Assembly (NCBI GenBank): GCA_002898295.1 | Contig: BEHX01000011.1 | Span: forward strand, 1-64,000 | Reading direction: 5' to 3' | Origin: a bacterium HR21 | GTDB taxonomy: Bacteria > Bacteroidota > Ignavibacteria > Kapaibacteriales > HRBIN21 | DNA length: 64,000 nt | Shown here: one piece after another, positions 10,048 through 19,235 of the stretch | Layout: every line of letters begins with the position of its first letter | Numbering within the stretch: the first letter of the stretch is position 1 | Notes under the pieces: model-generated | What the model saw: only the letters and a program-made list of their open reading frames with translations | What the model was told of the DNA's origin: nothing | The model's database searches: none | Position numbers and translations under genes: made by a program

Positions 10048-10620
10048 TCAAGGGGAAGGGGGCGGCGCTGGGGAATTCAGAGCTGCCGCGGCGTACTCGG
10101 GCGGTAAAGCGGTGATGACTCGCGCCGCCTGCCGACGGTTCATCGCCTTGAGGATGCGAGCAGCTTCCTGCGGGGGGAGCTGTTCCAGAATTCGAGCTAC
10201 CTCCTCCGGCGGAGCATTGTTATAGATTTTGGCAAATGCTTCGTAGTGCTGCCACCGCAGGGTATCGCTCTGCTGGCTCCAGCGCTGCTGCCAGAGGAGG
10301 AGCTCGCTGCGGAGGCGCTGCAGTTCTGTCCGCAGGCTGTCAGTATGGTGGCGCAGTCGGTTCAGAGAGTCAAGCAGCGCAGCTTCACGGGCAGCAGAGT
10401 ACCGGAGCTGTTCGTGGAGGTCTTCCCATGGGGAGGGCAATGGGAGGGAATCCAGCGTCTCGGGCAGAGCGTGGGGGTCAGAGGCAAGGGAATCCGCCGC
10501 CGGCAGGCGTAGCCCCAGCCAGTCCGGACGCAGTATGAGGAAGACACCCACGACCAGCACAGCTGTGCTGGAGAGCAGGACCAGCAGGAGAGCCATGCCG
10601 GCAGAGACGCGCCGACTCAC
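10048..10620 (-). CDS. MotE-like flagellar protein (MgtE N-terminal-like repeats)
   Basis: Single N-terminal TM, coiled coil, then ARILEQLPPQEAARILKAMNRRQAARVITALPPEYAA; directly downstream of fliJ. Confidence 0.7.
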   Translation of the reverse strand: MSRRVSAGMALLLVLLSSTAVLVVGVFLILRPDWLGLRLPAADSLASDPHALPETLDSLPLPSPWEDLHEQLRYSAAREAALLDSLNRLRHHTDSLRTELQRLRSELLLWQQRWSQQSDTLRWQHYEAFAKIYNNAPPEEVARILEQLPPQEAARILKAMNRRQAARVITALPPEYAAAALNSPAPPPSP

Positions 10621-11048
10621 CGTTGACGCCGCCGTTGGGAGACTTCATCGAGGAGGCGTTGTTCCTGGGAGGCTTCTGCCCTGCGGAAAGCTTCCCAGCG
10701 GTGCTCTCGGAGGCGCTCCAGGACATCTTTCGCTTTGAGGGCTTCGCGGACGTGATGCTGTTGGGCAGCCTCCAGCTGGCGCAGGCGAGCGTGTTCGTGG
10801 TGTTGCCGTTCCAGTTGCTGCTGGAGGTGTTGGGCGTATGCCCAGAGGTCATGGAAGTGCTGGGCTAGGACCGTCCCTGGTTGAGCAGCCTGGGTCTGAG
10901 CGGTTTCGTGCTCATGGCGGAGCTGCTCAAGGCGTGCCTCGAGAGCCAGGCGGGAAGCGGTCAGGGACTGCAGAATAGACTGTGCCTGGTGCACCTGTTG
11001 GGTGCGCAGCCGCAGAAGCCGTTCCAGTGAGAAGCGGAAGCGTCCCAT
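10617..11048 (-). CDS. fliJ: Flagellar export protein FliJ
   Basis: MGRFRFSLERLLRLRTQQVHQAQSILQSL... coiled coil; position between fliI and motE-like gene; ATGA-type overlap with the next gene. Confidence 0.75.
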   Translation of the reverse strand: MGRFRFSLERLLRLRTQQVHQAQSILQSLTASRLALEARLEQLRHEHETAQTQAAQPGTVLAQHFHDLWAYAQHLQQQLERQHHEHARLRQLEAAQQHHVREALKAKDVLERLREHRWEAFRRAEASQEQRLLDEVSQRRRQR

Positions 11049-11082
11049 AGCGACGAGAGTATCGGCAGAATGTGCGACCTCT

Positions 11083-12417
11083 TTAGCTCCGTTCAGCTTC
11101 TCGTGCCAGCTGCAGGAGCCTGGCAACGGTGTCCTCGAAGAGGGTACTTTCCTGCATATCTTGCCGCAGGAAGCTCATCAGCGCGTCGCGGAGAGCAATA
11201 GCCCGGTCCAATCGGGGATTTGTCCCAGGCTGGTAGGCGCCGACGGTAATGAGCTCCTCGGCTTCCCGGTAGGTTGCCAGCAGCCCCTTCAGGGTGTGGG
11301 CTGCCTTCAAGTGCTCGGGCGTGACAATATCGGGCATGACACGGCTGACGCTCTCCAGGATGTCTACGGCGGGGTAGTGTGCCTGGGCAGCCAACCGACG
11401 GGAGAGCACGATGTGCCCATCGAGAATGCCCCGGACGGCGTCGGCGATGGGCTCGGTCAGGTCATCCCCTTCGACCAGCACGGTGTAGAGCCCGGTAATT
11501 GTGCCATTGACGCCGGTGCCTGCGCGCTCCATGACACGGTGCAGCAGGGCGAAGACCGACGGGGTATATCCTTTCGTGGTGGGCGGCTCTCCGATGGCAA
11601 TACCAATTTCGCGCTGCGCCATCGCAAGCCGGGTAGCGGAATCCATCATCAGGAACACGTCGAAACCGTGGTCGCGGAAATACTCCGCAATTGTTGTTGC
11701 CACCAACGCTGCTTTGACGCGGACCAGCGGGGGCATATCGCTGGTTGCAACCACCAAGACGGAACGGCGGAGCCCTTCGGCTTGGAGGTCTTTCTCGATG
11801 AAGTCTCGGACTTCCCGCCCGCGTTCTCCAACGAGGGCAATGACATTGACGTCGGCACTGGTATTGCGGGCGATCATCCCGAGCAGGACGGATTTCCCGA
11901 CGCCCGAACCGGCGAAAATGCCGACACGTTGCCCCTTGCCAAGTGTTACGAACGCGTCGATGGCACGGATGCCTGTGCCCACAGGCTGGTGGACGCGCTG
12001 GCGCACCAGCGGATTCGGCGGCGTGCTATAGACGGGGCGTTCCTCCAGTCCTGCCGGCAGAGGTTTCCCGTCCAGAGGGTGTCCTAAGCCATCGAGCACG
12101 CGTCCGAGCAGTGCGCTGCCGACGCGGACGGTGAGTGTCTTGCCCAAGGCGACAATATCCATGCCGGGGGCAAGCGCTATAGGCTCTCCCAGCACCATGG
12201 AGAGCATGGTAGTTTCCCGGAACCCTACCACTTCGGCGCGGCAGAGCTCCTGACCAGTCCGAGTGCGGACACTACAGAGTTCCCCGATGGGGACGTACGG
12301 ACCTTGGCTCTCTAGCAGAGGACCGACCACGTTGCGGATGTGCCCGCGCAGGCGCAGCGGACGGGTTGTGCGGATGCGCTCTGCCCAACGGGCAACGATC
12401 TCCTCAGCCGTCAGCAT
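11083..12417 (-). CDS. fliI: Flagellum-specific ATP synthase FliI
   Basis: GIFAGSGVGKSVLLGMIARNTSADVNVIALVGERGREVRDFIE; MMDSATRLAMAQREIGIAIGEPPTTKGYTPSVFALL. Confidence 0.96.
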   Translation of the reverse strand: MLTAEEIVARWAERIRTTRPLRLRGHIRNVVGPLLESQGPYVPIGELCSVRTRTGQELCRAEVVGFRETTMLSMVLGEPIALAPGMDIVALGKTLTVRVGSALLGRVLDGLGHPLDGKPLPAGLEERPVYSTPPNPLVRQRVHQPVGTGIRAIDAFVTLGKGQRVGIFAGSGVGKSVLLGMIARNTSADVNVIALVGERGREVRDFIEKDLQAEGLRRSVLVVATSDMPPLVRVKAALVATTIAEYFRDHGFDVFLMMDSATRLAMAQREIGIAIGEPPTTKGYTPSVFALLHRVMERAGTGVNGTITGLYTVLVEGDDLTEPIADAVRGILDGHIVLSRRLAAQAHYPAVDILESVSRVMPDIVTPEHLKAAHTLKGLLATYREAEELITVGAYQPGTNPRLDRAIALRDALMSFLRQDMQESTLFEDTVARLLQLAREAERS

Positions 12418-13145
12418 TGGAGCTGCTCACGCAGGTTTTGCAGCTGTTCTCGGAGCTGGGCATCAACGCTGCCCCAGGGACTTTCGAGGATACAGCCGGC
12501 AGGCTCAACCGAGGGGTCGGCAACCACGGTAATGCCTTCTTCCTGTCCTGCCACGATCCGGCTGCCGGCGCGTTGGAGGGCTTCGAGCGTATCGGGATGG
12601 AGGCGGATGCGGATTGCCCGTGTTTCGTCCGGGAGGGCGTCGAGCGCACGGCGCAGGAGCTGTTCGAGCTGCTCGGGGTGGTGTCGGAGCTCGTTCCCGA
12701 GGATGTGCTCTGCCAGGATGAATGCCAGGCGGACGGCTGCGCGCTCCATTTCCTGGGAGAGTTCGTGGAGCTGGGCTCGCAGCGTCCGCGCCAGTTCATC
12801 GAAGCGCTGGAGCCACTGGTGGTAGCGGCGGAATTCTGCCTGGTGCAGTGCCCCGGCGGCGGTTTTCCCATCCTCAAAGCCGCGCTCGTAGGCTGCCTGG
12901 AGTTCGCGTTCCCACGCCGGTGGGTCCTGGGGCGTGCTTTCCCAGGCTGCCGAGGGCTGGTCGTCAGCGGGGGAGAGCGGGAGCGGTGGGGTATCTGTGC
13001 TCTCGGCGGCAGGGACAGGCGCGGCAGGCTCCGCGGCAGGTTCTGTCTCCGGGATGGGGTGGCGGGCGAAGTCTTCGAAGACGGCAGGTTTGACCCGGAG
13101 CCGTTCCTGTGGTGCGAGCAGCCCTGTCTTCGGATGCGGAGCCAT
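12411..13145 (-). CDS. fliH: Flagellar assembly protein FliH
   Basis: Position between fliG and fliI; AYERGFEDGK; C-terminal IRLHPDTLEALQ...VVADPSVEPAGCILESPWGSVDAQLREQLQNL. Confidence 0.82.
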   Translation of the reverse strand: MAPHPKTGLLAPQERLRVKPAVFEDFARHPIPETEPAAEPAAPVPAAESTDTPPLPLSPADDQPSAAWESTPQDPPAWERELQAAYERGFEDGKTAAGALHQAEFRRYHQWLQRFDELARTLRAQLHELSQEMERAAVRLAFILAEHILGNELRHHPEQLEQLLRRALDALPDETRAIRIRLHPDTLEALQRAGSRIVAGQEEGITVVADPSVEPAGCILESPWGSVDAQLREQLQNLREQLQC

Positions 13146-13146
13146 C

Positions 13147-14172
13147 TCAGACGTAGACCTCTTCCTTGCCACGTCCGGCAATGACGATTTCTTCCTGTTC
13201 AGCAAGACGGCGGATGACCTCGATGATCCGGGCTTGGGCTGCCTCGACTTCTTTCAAGCGTACCGGACCCATGAACTCGAGCTCTTCCTTGATGACGGCA
13301 GCGGCGCGCTCGGACATGTTCTTGAAGATTTTCTGCCGCACTTTCTCATCGGCGACTTTGAGCGCCAGGGCAAGGTCGCGCTTGTCTACCTCACGGAGGA
13401 TGCGCTGTACACCACGGTCGTCGATGAGGACGATGTCCTCAAAGAGGAACATCTGCCGCTTGATATCGTCGGCAAGCGCGGGGTCGCGTGCTTCGATAGC
13501 CTCCAGCAGAGACTTTGCCAGGGCGGAGCTGCTTTTGTTCAAGATTGCCGCCACGAGCTGGCTACCGCCCCGCATTGTCGTGCCAGGACGCAGCGTGGAT
13601 TCGGCAATCTGCTCCATGACGCTTTCGATTTCCTTGACCAGCTCTGGGGAGACTTTCCCCAGAGTGGCAATGCGGGTGATGACCTCAACGCGGAGACCCT
13701 GCTCGAAGTGCGTCAGGATATCGGCTATTTGGTCGGGTGGCAGGTACGAGAGGATGAAGGCGATGGTCTGCGGGTGTTCTTTGGCAAGGAAGCTGGCAAT
13801 TTGTGCGGGGTCTGCCTTCTTGAGGATGTCAAAGCCGCGGATGCTTGTCAGCAGCTTGATGCGCTCGATGATGTCCCGTGCGTGGTCCAGCCCGAGCGAT
13901 TTCTCCAGCAACAGCGTGGCGTACTCCAGTCCCCCTTCGACCACATAGGAGTGTGCGGTGACAAGCTGGTAGTACTCGTGCAGCACGGCTTGGGTAACCT
14001 CCAGCGGAACCTGGCGCAGGTTGGCGATTTCCATGACGATGGCTTCTACTTCTTTCGGCTCCAGCTCCTTGAGGATGTGGCTGGCGGTGTCCACATCGAG
14101 CGAGAGCAGCAGGACAGCTGCTTTCTGCCGTCCGGTCAACTGCTCGTAGCGGATGGGCTGTGGTGCCGTCAT
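13147..14172 (-). CDS. fliG: Flagellar motor switch protein FliG
   Basis: LTGRQKAAVLLLSLD...EHPQTIAFILSYLPPDQIADIL...FLFEDIVLIDDRGVQRILREVDKRDLALALK...MSERAAAVIKEELEFMGPVRLKEVEAAQ. Confidence 0.96.
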   Translation of the reverse strand: MTAPQPIRYEQLTGRQKAAVLLLSLDVDTASHILKELEPKEVEAIVMEIANLRQVPLEVTQAVLHEYYQLVTAHSYVVEGGLEYATLLLEKSLGLDHARDIIERIKLLTSIRGFDILKKADPAQIASFLAKEHPQTIAFILSYLPPDQIADILTHFEQGLRVEVITRIATLGKVSPELVKEIESVMEQIAESTLRPGTTMRGGSQLVAAILNKSSSALAKSLLEAIEARDPALADDIKRQMFLFEDIVLIDDRGVQRILREVDKRDLALALKVADEKVRQKIFKNMSERAAAVIKEELEFMGPVRLKEVEAAQARIIEVIRRLAEQEEIVIAGRGKEEVYV

Positions 14173-15800
14173 GATTCCTCACTCAGCAGGAGACGCACTA
14201 GGCGTGCGGCATCTTGTGGTTTCTGCTGGATATACTCCCGAATTCGGGAGCGGAGCTCTTCGACCATGAGCGTGCTTTCTGTCGGCAGGGCAGTTGTTTC
14301 CAGGCGCTGGCGGACTCGTTCCTCCAGGGCAAACCGCTCTTCCTCTGGCGGGAGCATGCCTTCGGCAACCTCGCCGGGCAGTGAGGGGAGAGACTCAGCT
14401 GCCGGGGGTAGCGGGGTGATTGCGGGCATACCCAGCGCTGGAACGACCGGTTCGGGGACGAGCTCAATGTGCGGGCGCACAAGGGGAGAACGCAGGATAT
14501 TGCGCAGGGACCACGCTCCGACCAAGAGCGCTAGCACTACCAAGAGCACGCGCAGCCAGTGCTCTGGAGGAAGCTCGTACCACGCCCGTGGGGGCTGCGG
14601 CTCTTCGCCTGTGTCAAACTGCACGTTGACCACCGAGACCTGATCGTTCCGCGCAGGATTGTAGCCCACGGCGTTCTTGATGATCTCGGTCAGCTTCTCC
14701 ATTTCCTCCTGCGTCCGGGGGATGTAGACCTGCTTCCACTGCCCGTTTTCCTGCACCAGGCGCGTCGTCCCATTGATGAGAGCAGCGACGGTGAGACGTT
14801 TGATGACCCCGGGAGCGGTGGTGACGCGTTCGATGGTGCGAGGAATTTCGTAGTTGACGATGGTGTTGGTGCGCTGGGTGGTAGCAGCTGCGGCGGTATC
14901 CCCGCCTCGGCTCTGCTCGCTGATGCTCTGTTCGCTGCGGGTTGCCTGCCGTTCGGGATCGTAGTCTTCACGGGTGCGCTCCAGCTGGGTGAAGTCGAGC
15001 TCGGTGGTGACCCGGACCACCGAGTTACCTACGCCGAGCACGCCGTCCAGGAGCGATTGCACCTTGGCGGTCAGGTACTGATCGACGCGTTGTTGCAGTT
15101 CGTACTGGGCTTGCGTCATCCCAGCCAGGCTGCCTGGGGTGGGCGTCAGCTCGGAGAGGAGCCGTCCCCGCTGGTCTACGATGGTAACGGCGGAGGGATC
15201 CAGTCCTTCCACGCTGCTTGCGACCAGGTGCTGAATACCTTCGATGTTGAGTCGGCTCAGACTGCGCCCATCCTTGAGCCGGAGGATAACCGAGGCGGTA
15301 GGCTTTGTCTGCTGTGTCTCGAAGAGGGCGCGTTCGGGCAGCACGATATGGACCCGGGCGTGCTCAACTTCTTCCAAAGTGCTGATGGTGCGGGCAAGTT
15401 CGCCTTCGAGTGCCCGCCGGTAGTTGAGCTTCTGCACGAAGTCGCTCATGCCGAAGGTGGTTTTGTCGAAGAGTTCGTAGCCAACGGTACTCTTCTGTGG
15501 CAGCCCTTGGGCGGCGAGCTGCAACCGGAGGTCGTACAGCTGTGCCTGAGGGACTTTGATGGTTTGTCCTTGGTCGGCGAGCTCGTAGGGGATGCCGCGC
15601 TCTTTGAGCTTTTCCACAATTGCGGCGGCATCGGAGGGGTCCAATCCGCTGAAGAGGACACCCATATCGGGACGCAGCGCCACAGAGAGCAGCCAGATCC
15701 CTGCAGCCAGAGCGGCAAGTACACCGACCAGCAGCCCGAGCCGCTGTCCTCTGCTGCGCTGCTGCCAGAAGTTCCGGAGCTGTTGCCACAGAGGAGGCAT
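14169..15800 (-). CDS. fliF: Flagellar M-ring protein FliF
   Basis: MGVLFSGLDPSDAAAIVEKLKERGIPYELADQGQTIKVP; ARVHIVLPERALF; PTASVILRLKDGRSLS. Confidence 0.95.
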   Translation of the reverse strand: MPPLWQQLRNFWQQRSRGQRLGLLVGVLAALAAGIWLLSVALRPDMGVLFSGLDPSDAAAIVEKLKERGIPYELADQGQTIKVPQAQLYDLRLQLAAQGLPQKSTVGYELFDKTTFGMSDFVQKLNYRRALEGELARTISTLEEVEHARVHIVLPERALFETQQTKPTASVILRLKDGRSLSRLNIEGIQHLVASSVEGLDPSAVTIVDQRGRLLSELTPTPGSLAGMTQAQYELQQRVDQYLTAKVQSLLDGVLGVGNSVVRVTTELDFTQLERTREDYDPERQATRSEQSISEQSRGGDTAAAATTQRTNTIVNYEIPRTIERVTTAPGVIKRLTVAALINGTTRLVQENGQWKQVYIPRTQEEMEKLTEIIKNAVGYNPARNDQVSVVNVQFDTGEEPQPPRAWYELPPEHWLRVLLVVLALLVGAWSLRNILRSPLVRPHIELVPEPVVPALGMPAITPLPPAAESLPSLPGEVAEGMLPPEEERFALEERVRQRLETTALPTESTLMVEELRSRIREYIQQKPQDAARLVRLLLSEES

Positions 15801-15802
15801 CC

Positions 15803-16105
15803 TCAGACTTGCATGCGGAGGACTTCACGGTAGAGGTCCAGTGCCTTGTTGCGCAACTCCAGCAGCAGCTGGAAGCTCGTACGCGCTTTCTCAGCAGCGA
15901 TCATGACATCGTGGAGCTCGACCGGCTCGCCTTTGAGCAGGCGCTCGGTGTAATCTGCTGCTTCGGCTTGCAGGGAGTTGACCTCTTCGATGAAAGAGCG
16001 CAGGGTCTCCACGAAGCTGGTCCCGGGTGTCGGTGCTGCTGCCTGTAGACGCTGCTGCTGGAGCGGGTCTGAGAGTCGGTTCTGGAGTGCCTCAGGGACT
16101 ACCAT
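15803..16105 (-). CDS. fliE: Flagellar hook-basal body complex protein FliE
   Basis: SFVETLRSFIEEVNSLQAEAADYTERLLKGEPVELHDVMIAAEKARTSFQLLLELRNKALDLYREVLRMQV. Confidence 0.9.
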   Translation of the reverse strand: MVVPEALQNRLSDPLQQQRLQAAAPTPGTSFVETLRSFIEEVNSLQAEAADYTERLLKGEPVELHDVMIAAEKARTSFQLLLELRNKALDLYREVLRMQV

Positions 16106-16123
16106 GGTGCACACGGCTGCTGG

Positions 16124-16387
16124 TTAGACACGAATATCCACGAGTGTGCCCTTGTAGATATCGGGTTCCCGCAGACGTCCATCGGCGGTAAAGAGCACGT
16201 GGCGGGCAATGTAGGGAGCGCTTTCGGGGAAGAGCCGGATGAAGAGTTCACGCTCTGCCGGGGTCAATTGTGGAGACGACGGTGGGGCGGAGGAAGCGGC
16301 TGCCTGTTCCGCCGGTGGGCGGACCGCCGCCGGGGACGGTGCCGAAACTCCGTAGACGCTCACCAGCGAGACGGGCGCAACCTTCAT
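16124..16387 (-). CDS. Hypothetical protein within flagellar rod operon (between flgC and fliE)
   Basis: 87 aa; Ala/Pro-rich middle, then LTPAERELFIRLFPESAPYIARHVLFTADGRLREPDIYKGTLVDIRV; co-directional and tightly spaced. Confidence 0.6.
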   Translation of the reverse strand: MKVAPVSLVSVYGVSAPSPAAVRPPAEQAAASSAPPSSPQLTPAERELFIRLFPESAPYIARHVLFTADGRLREPDIYKGTLVDIRV

Positions 16388-16398
16388 GGCTTTGTGTG

Positions 16399-16884
16399 CT
16401 AAATCTCCAACGAATCCCGGGCAATGCTCTTGACCGCGTTGATCACAGCAGTGTTTGCTTCAAAGGCTCGCTGCGCACTGATGAGCTCGACCATTTCCGT
16501 GACGACATTGACGTTCGGGTAGCGGACATACCCTCGGGCGTCTGCATCCGGGTGCGATGGATCGTAGACGAGGCGGAAGGGCGAGGGATCCTGCACCACG
16601 GTGCTGGAGACCACTCGAGGAGGAGTCCACCGGTGGGGAGGTTCGATGGTCGGAGCATGACCGGTGCTGGTCTGCTGGAGCCGGAGTTGGGCACCCAGAG
16701 CTTGCTCGAAGGCATCGGCAGGATGGGCTCGCAGGAGCACAATTTCCCGCCGGTATGGTTCCCCATTGGGTCCACGGGTTGCGTCCGCATTTGCCAGATT
16801 TTTCGCCACGCTGGTCAGACGCTGCCGTTGCACGGCAAGCCCTTGGGCGCTAATTGCCAGGCTTGTGAAGATGTTCCCTGCCAT
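16399..16884 (-). CDS. flgC: Flagellar basal-body rod protein FlgC
   Basis: FTSLAISAQGLAVQRQRLTSVAKNLANADAT...GYVRYPNVNVVTEMVELISAQRAFEANTAVINAVKSIARDSLEI. Confidence 0.93.
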   Translation of the reverse strand: MAGNIFTSLAISAQGLAVQRQRLTSVAKNLANADATRGPNGEPYRREIVLLRAHPADAFEQALGAQLRLQQTSTGHAPTIEPPHRWTPPRVVSSTVVQDPSPFRLVYDPSHPDADARGYVRYPNVNVVTEMVELISAQRAFEANTAVINAVKSIARDSLEI

Positions 16885-16896
16885 GGTTCCCTGACC

Positions 16897-17322
16897 TTAC
16901 TGCAACGTGCCCCGAATGACAGTCTGCAGGTTTTGAAAGTACCGGGCGACCATCCGTGCCGCGAAGCGGAAGCGGATTTGGGTTTCCAGGAGCTGGCTCA
17001 TCTCCTGGTCCAGGTTCACGTGGGAGATACCAGCGGCATACCGTTCCGGCACCGGCAGAGCTGCGTCGGCGCGCTCGCCTGCCACGGCAGCCGGGTCCGG
17101 GGGACCAATCGGAATATGGCGGGGGTCGCTGCGCACCCCGCGGTTGACTACCCCGTCTTGCTGCTGGAAGAACTCTTCGAAGCGGACACGGTACGGGCGG
17201 TAGTCCGGGGTGGTCGCATTGGCGATATTTTCCGCAATGATCCGCTGCCGGAGTGCGTAGGCATCGAGCGCTCGGTTCAGCAGCGGCAAGCGTTCCCGAA
17301 AGAGCCAGGCACGGATCTTCAT
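16897..17322 (-). CDS. flgB: Flagellar basal-body rod protein FlgB
   Basis: LNRALDAYALRQRIIAENIANATTPDYRPYRVRFEEFFQQ; start trimmed to MKIRAW. Confidence 0.9.
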   Translation of the reverse strand: MKIRAWLFRERLPLLNRALDAYALRQRIIAENIANATTPDYRPYRVRFEEFFQQQDGVVNRGVRSDPRHIPIGPPDPAAVAGERADAALPVPERYAAGISHVNLDQEMSQLLETQIRFRFAARMVARYFQNLQTVIRGTLQ

Positions 17323-17360
17323 CGCCACACTCGTTCTGGGAGAGGCACCGCACAGTTTCT

Positions 17361-17376
17361 TGCGAATCTCGTGCCA
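17361..17376 (-). promoter_or_regulatory. Candidate sigma-54 (-24/-12) promoter upstream of flgB
   Basis: Minus strand reads TGGCACGAGATTCGCA versus consensus TGGCACGNNNNTTGCW: one mismatch, correct GG-N10-GC spacing, about 39 nt upstream of the flgB start. Confidence 0.55.
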
Positions 17377-17464
17377 ACTGCGTTCCCGCCTCGGCACTCG
17401 GGGGAGACGGTGCTGCGGCATTCCGGTATTTTTGTATCGGCGCTCAGGCACGGGACTGAAACAG

Positions 17465-17770
17465 ATGAGGCTCTTCCGGATCGGGGAAGTTGCCCGGCAG
17501 TTGGGGGAACAGCCGCATACGCTGCGGCACTGGGAGCGGCACTTCGGCTGCCCACACCCGCGGCGGGGAAGCTTCGGTGAGCGGCTCTATAGCGAGGACG
17601 ACATCGCCCTCCTGCGGCGTATCCAGCATCTGCTCCGAGTGGAGCGCTTGACACTGGAGCAGGCAAAGCGTCTGTTTGTTCCCCGAACCTCTCCAGAGCG
17701 TGTGAGGCAGGTGCAGCGTGTGCTGCGTGCCCTGCAGCTCCTGGTCGAGCCCACAACGGAAGGCTCTTGA
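17465..17770 (+). CDS. MerR-family transcriptional regulator
   Basis: MRLFRIGEVARQLGEQPHTLRHWERHF...RLYSEDDIALLRRIQHLLRVERLTLEQAKRLF. Confidence 0.88.
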   Translation: MRLFRIGEVARQLGEQPHTLRHWERHFGCPHPRRGSFGERLYSEDDIALLRRIQHLLRVERLTLEQAKRLFVPRTSPERVRQVQRVLRALQLLVEPTTEGS

Positions 17771-17834
17771 GGGCGAAAGTGTGTATTTTCGAGGACGCGC
17801 AGTCTTCAGTCACAGGTGCACGGAGGATGGAGCG

Positions 17835-18275
17835 ATGCGGCATTCGTTGAACAAGGTTATGCTCATCGGCAATGTTGGGCGGGAGCCCGAGCTGCGCTAT
17901 ACCGCCGAAGGAGTGCCCGTGGTCACTTTCCGCATGGCAATGACGGAAACCTGGCGTGACCGCGACGGGGCTCTCCGCGAACACACCGAATGGCACACCA
18001 TCGTGGCATGGCGGGAGCTCGCTGAGGTTGTCCACCGCATTGTCCAGAAAGGCGCACGGGTCTATGTCGAAGGGCGGCTTCGGACGCGCGAATTTGAAGA
18101 CCGCAACGGGAATCGCCGCCGGGAGGTGGAAATTCTAGCCGATACCCTGCTGCTGCTCGATCGGCGCCCGCGCGAGGCGCAAGGCACGGCGGCAGAGAGC
18201 AGCTCGGCACCGGATGTCCCGGATGACTACTCGGCTGGTTCGGCGCTCCCACCGGATGACGAAGTCCCATTCTGA
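17835..18275 (+). CDS. ssb: Single-stranded DNA-binding protein
   Basis: MRHSLNKVMLIGNVGREPELRYTAEGVPVVTFRMAMTETWRD...EWHTIVAWRELAE...KGARVYVEGRLRTREFEDRNGNRR; acidic tail ending DDEVPF. Confidence 0.96.
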   Translation: MRHSLNKVMLIGNVGREPELRYTAEGVPVVTFRMAMTETWRDRDGALREHTEWHTIVAWRELAEVVHRIVQKGARVYVEGRLRTREFEDRNGNRRREVEILADTLLLLDRRPREAQGTAAESSSAPDVPDDYSAGSALPPDDEVPF

Positions 18276-18287
18276 ACAGGTTCGGCT

Positions 18288-19235
18288 GTGGAGGAGACGC
18301 GACGGCAGGAATACCGCGTGGGGCTCATCACGCTCGTAGCGCTGGCTCTCTTCCTCCTGGGAGTGACGTGGGGTCGGGGAGTACGGATCGGACCGGGAAC
18401 AGGCGAGCTGCTGCGCCTTCGCTTCCCCGAGGTAGCAGGGCTGGAGCCAGGTGCGCCCGTCTTCGTTGCCGGTGTCCGGCGCGGGAGCGTGGTGGCGCTG
18501 GAGCCGGACAGCACCTCTGTAGTGGTTGTCGTGCAGCTTGAGCGTGGTATTGCGCTGCGGCGCGATGCATTTGCTCGCATCGGCTTGCAAGAGCTCACAG
18601 GGGGACGGAAGGTAGATCTCTTCCCTGGGACCGCTGCCGAACCACTCCCGGAAGGCAGGGAAATTCCCGGCAGAACAACCCCGGACGTTGCTGAGCTGCT
18701 GGGAAGGCTCGGGGAGCTCTCCGGGCAGATTCAGCAGGCGATCTCCCGGCTCGATACGGCAGCCGCAGCCCTGACTGCGATCCTGACTCCGGAGTCCCGC
18801 CGTGCTCTCCAGCAGAGCATCCAGAATGTGAGCGTGCTGAGCCAGCGCTTGCGGGAATTTACCGAGCAGCATCAGGCTGCGCTGGGACAGACAGCCGAGA
18901 ATGTGGCGATGCTCAGCGCAGAGCTCCGCCAGCTGCTCACAACACAACGCCCTGTGGTGGAGTCCACACTGCAGCGCCTGCAGTACACCTCCGTCGCAGC
19001 CGAGCAGACGCTCGGACGCGCCGATAGCCTTGTGCTCGAGCTGCGGGGAGCAACCCAGCGCCTGGTGCCGATTCTCCAAGAGCTGCAAACCGGCAAGAGC
19101 CTGGCAGCTCGCCTGCTAACGGATGACACCTTGGCGCACCAGGTGGATTCCACCCTCGTCCTGCTGCGGGAGTTTGTCGAGCAGGTTCGGCGCTATGGGA
19201 TCAATGTCAATGTCCGCTTGGGGACCCGCCCGTGA
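18288..19235 (+). CDS. MCE/MlaD-family lipid transport substrate-binding protein
   Basis: N-terminal TM, then LRFPEVAGLEPGAPVFVAGVRRGSVVALEPD...ARIGLQELTGGRKVDLFPG; GTG start. Confidence 0.82.
   Translation: MEETRRQEYRVGLITLVALALFLLGVTWGRGVRIGPGTGELLRLRFPEVAGLEPGAPVFVAGVRRGSVVALEPDSTSVVVVVQLERGIALRRDAFARIGLQELTGGRKVDLFPGTAAEPLPEGREIPGRTTPDVAELLGRLGELSGQIQQAISRLDTAAAALTAILTPESRRALQQSIQNVSVLSQRLREFTEQHQAALGQTAENVAMLSAELRQLLTTQRPVVESTLQRLQYTSVAAEQTLGRADSLVLELRGATQRLVPILQELQTGKSLAARLLTDDTLAHQVDSTLVLLREFVEQVRRYGINVNVRLGTRP

Noticed and set aside
12366-15833. Plus-strand ORFs opposite the flagellar genes (12366..13184, 12934..14643, 14559..15833, and similarly 1473..2153, 2527..4566, 7426..8463, 16270..17580)
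   Set aside because: They lie antisense to unambiguous fliH/fliG/fliF/motB/glgP/flgBC genes and have no recognisable domains; an expected artefact of high GC.
17323-17451. Upstream extension of FlgB to 17451
   Set aside because: The conserved FlgB N-terminus begins at MKIRAWLFRERL (17322). The extension contains the candidate sigma-54 promoter and is not conserved-looking.
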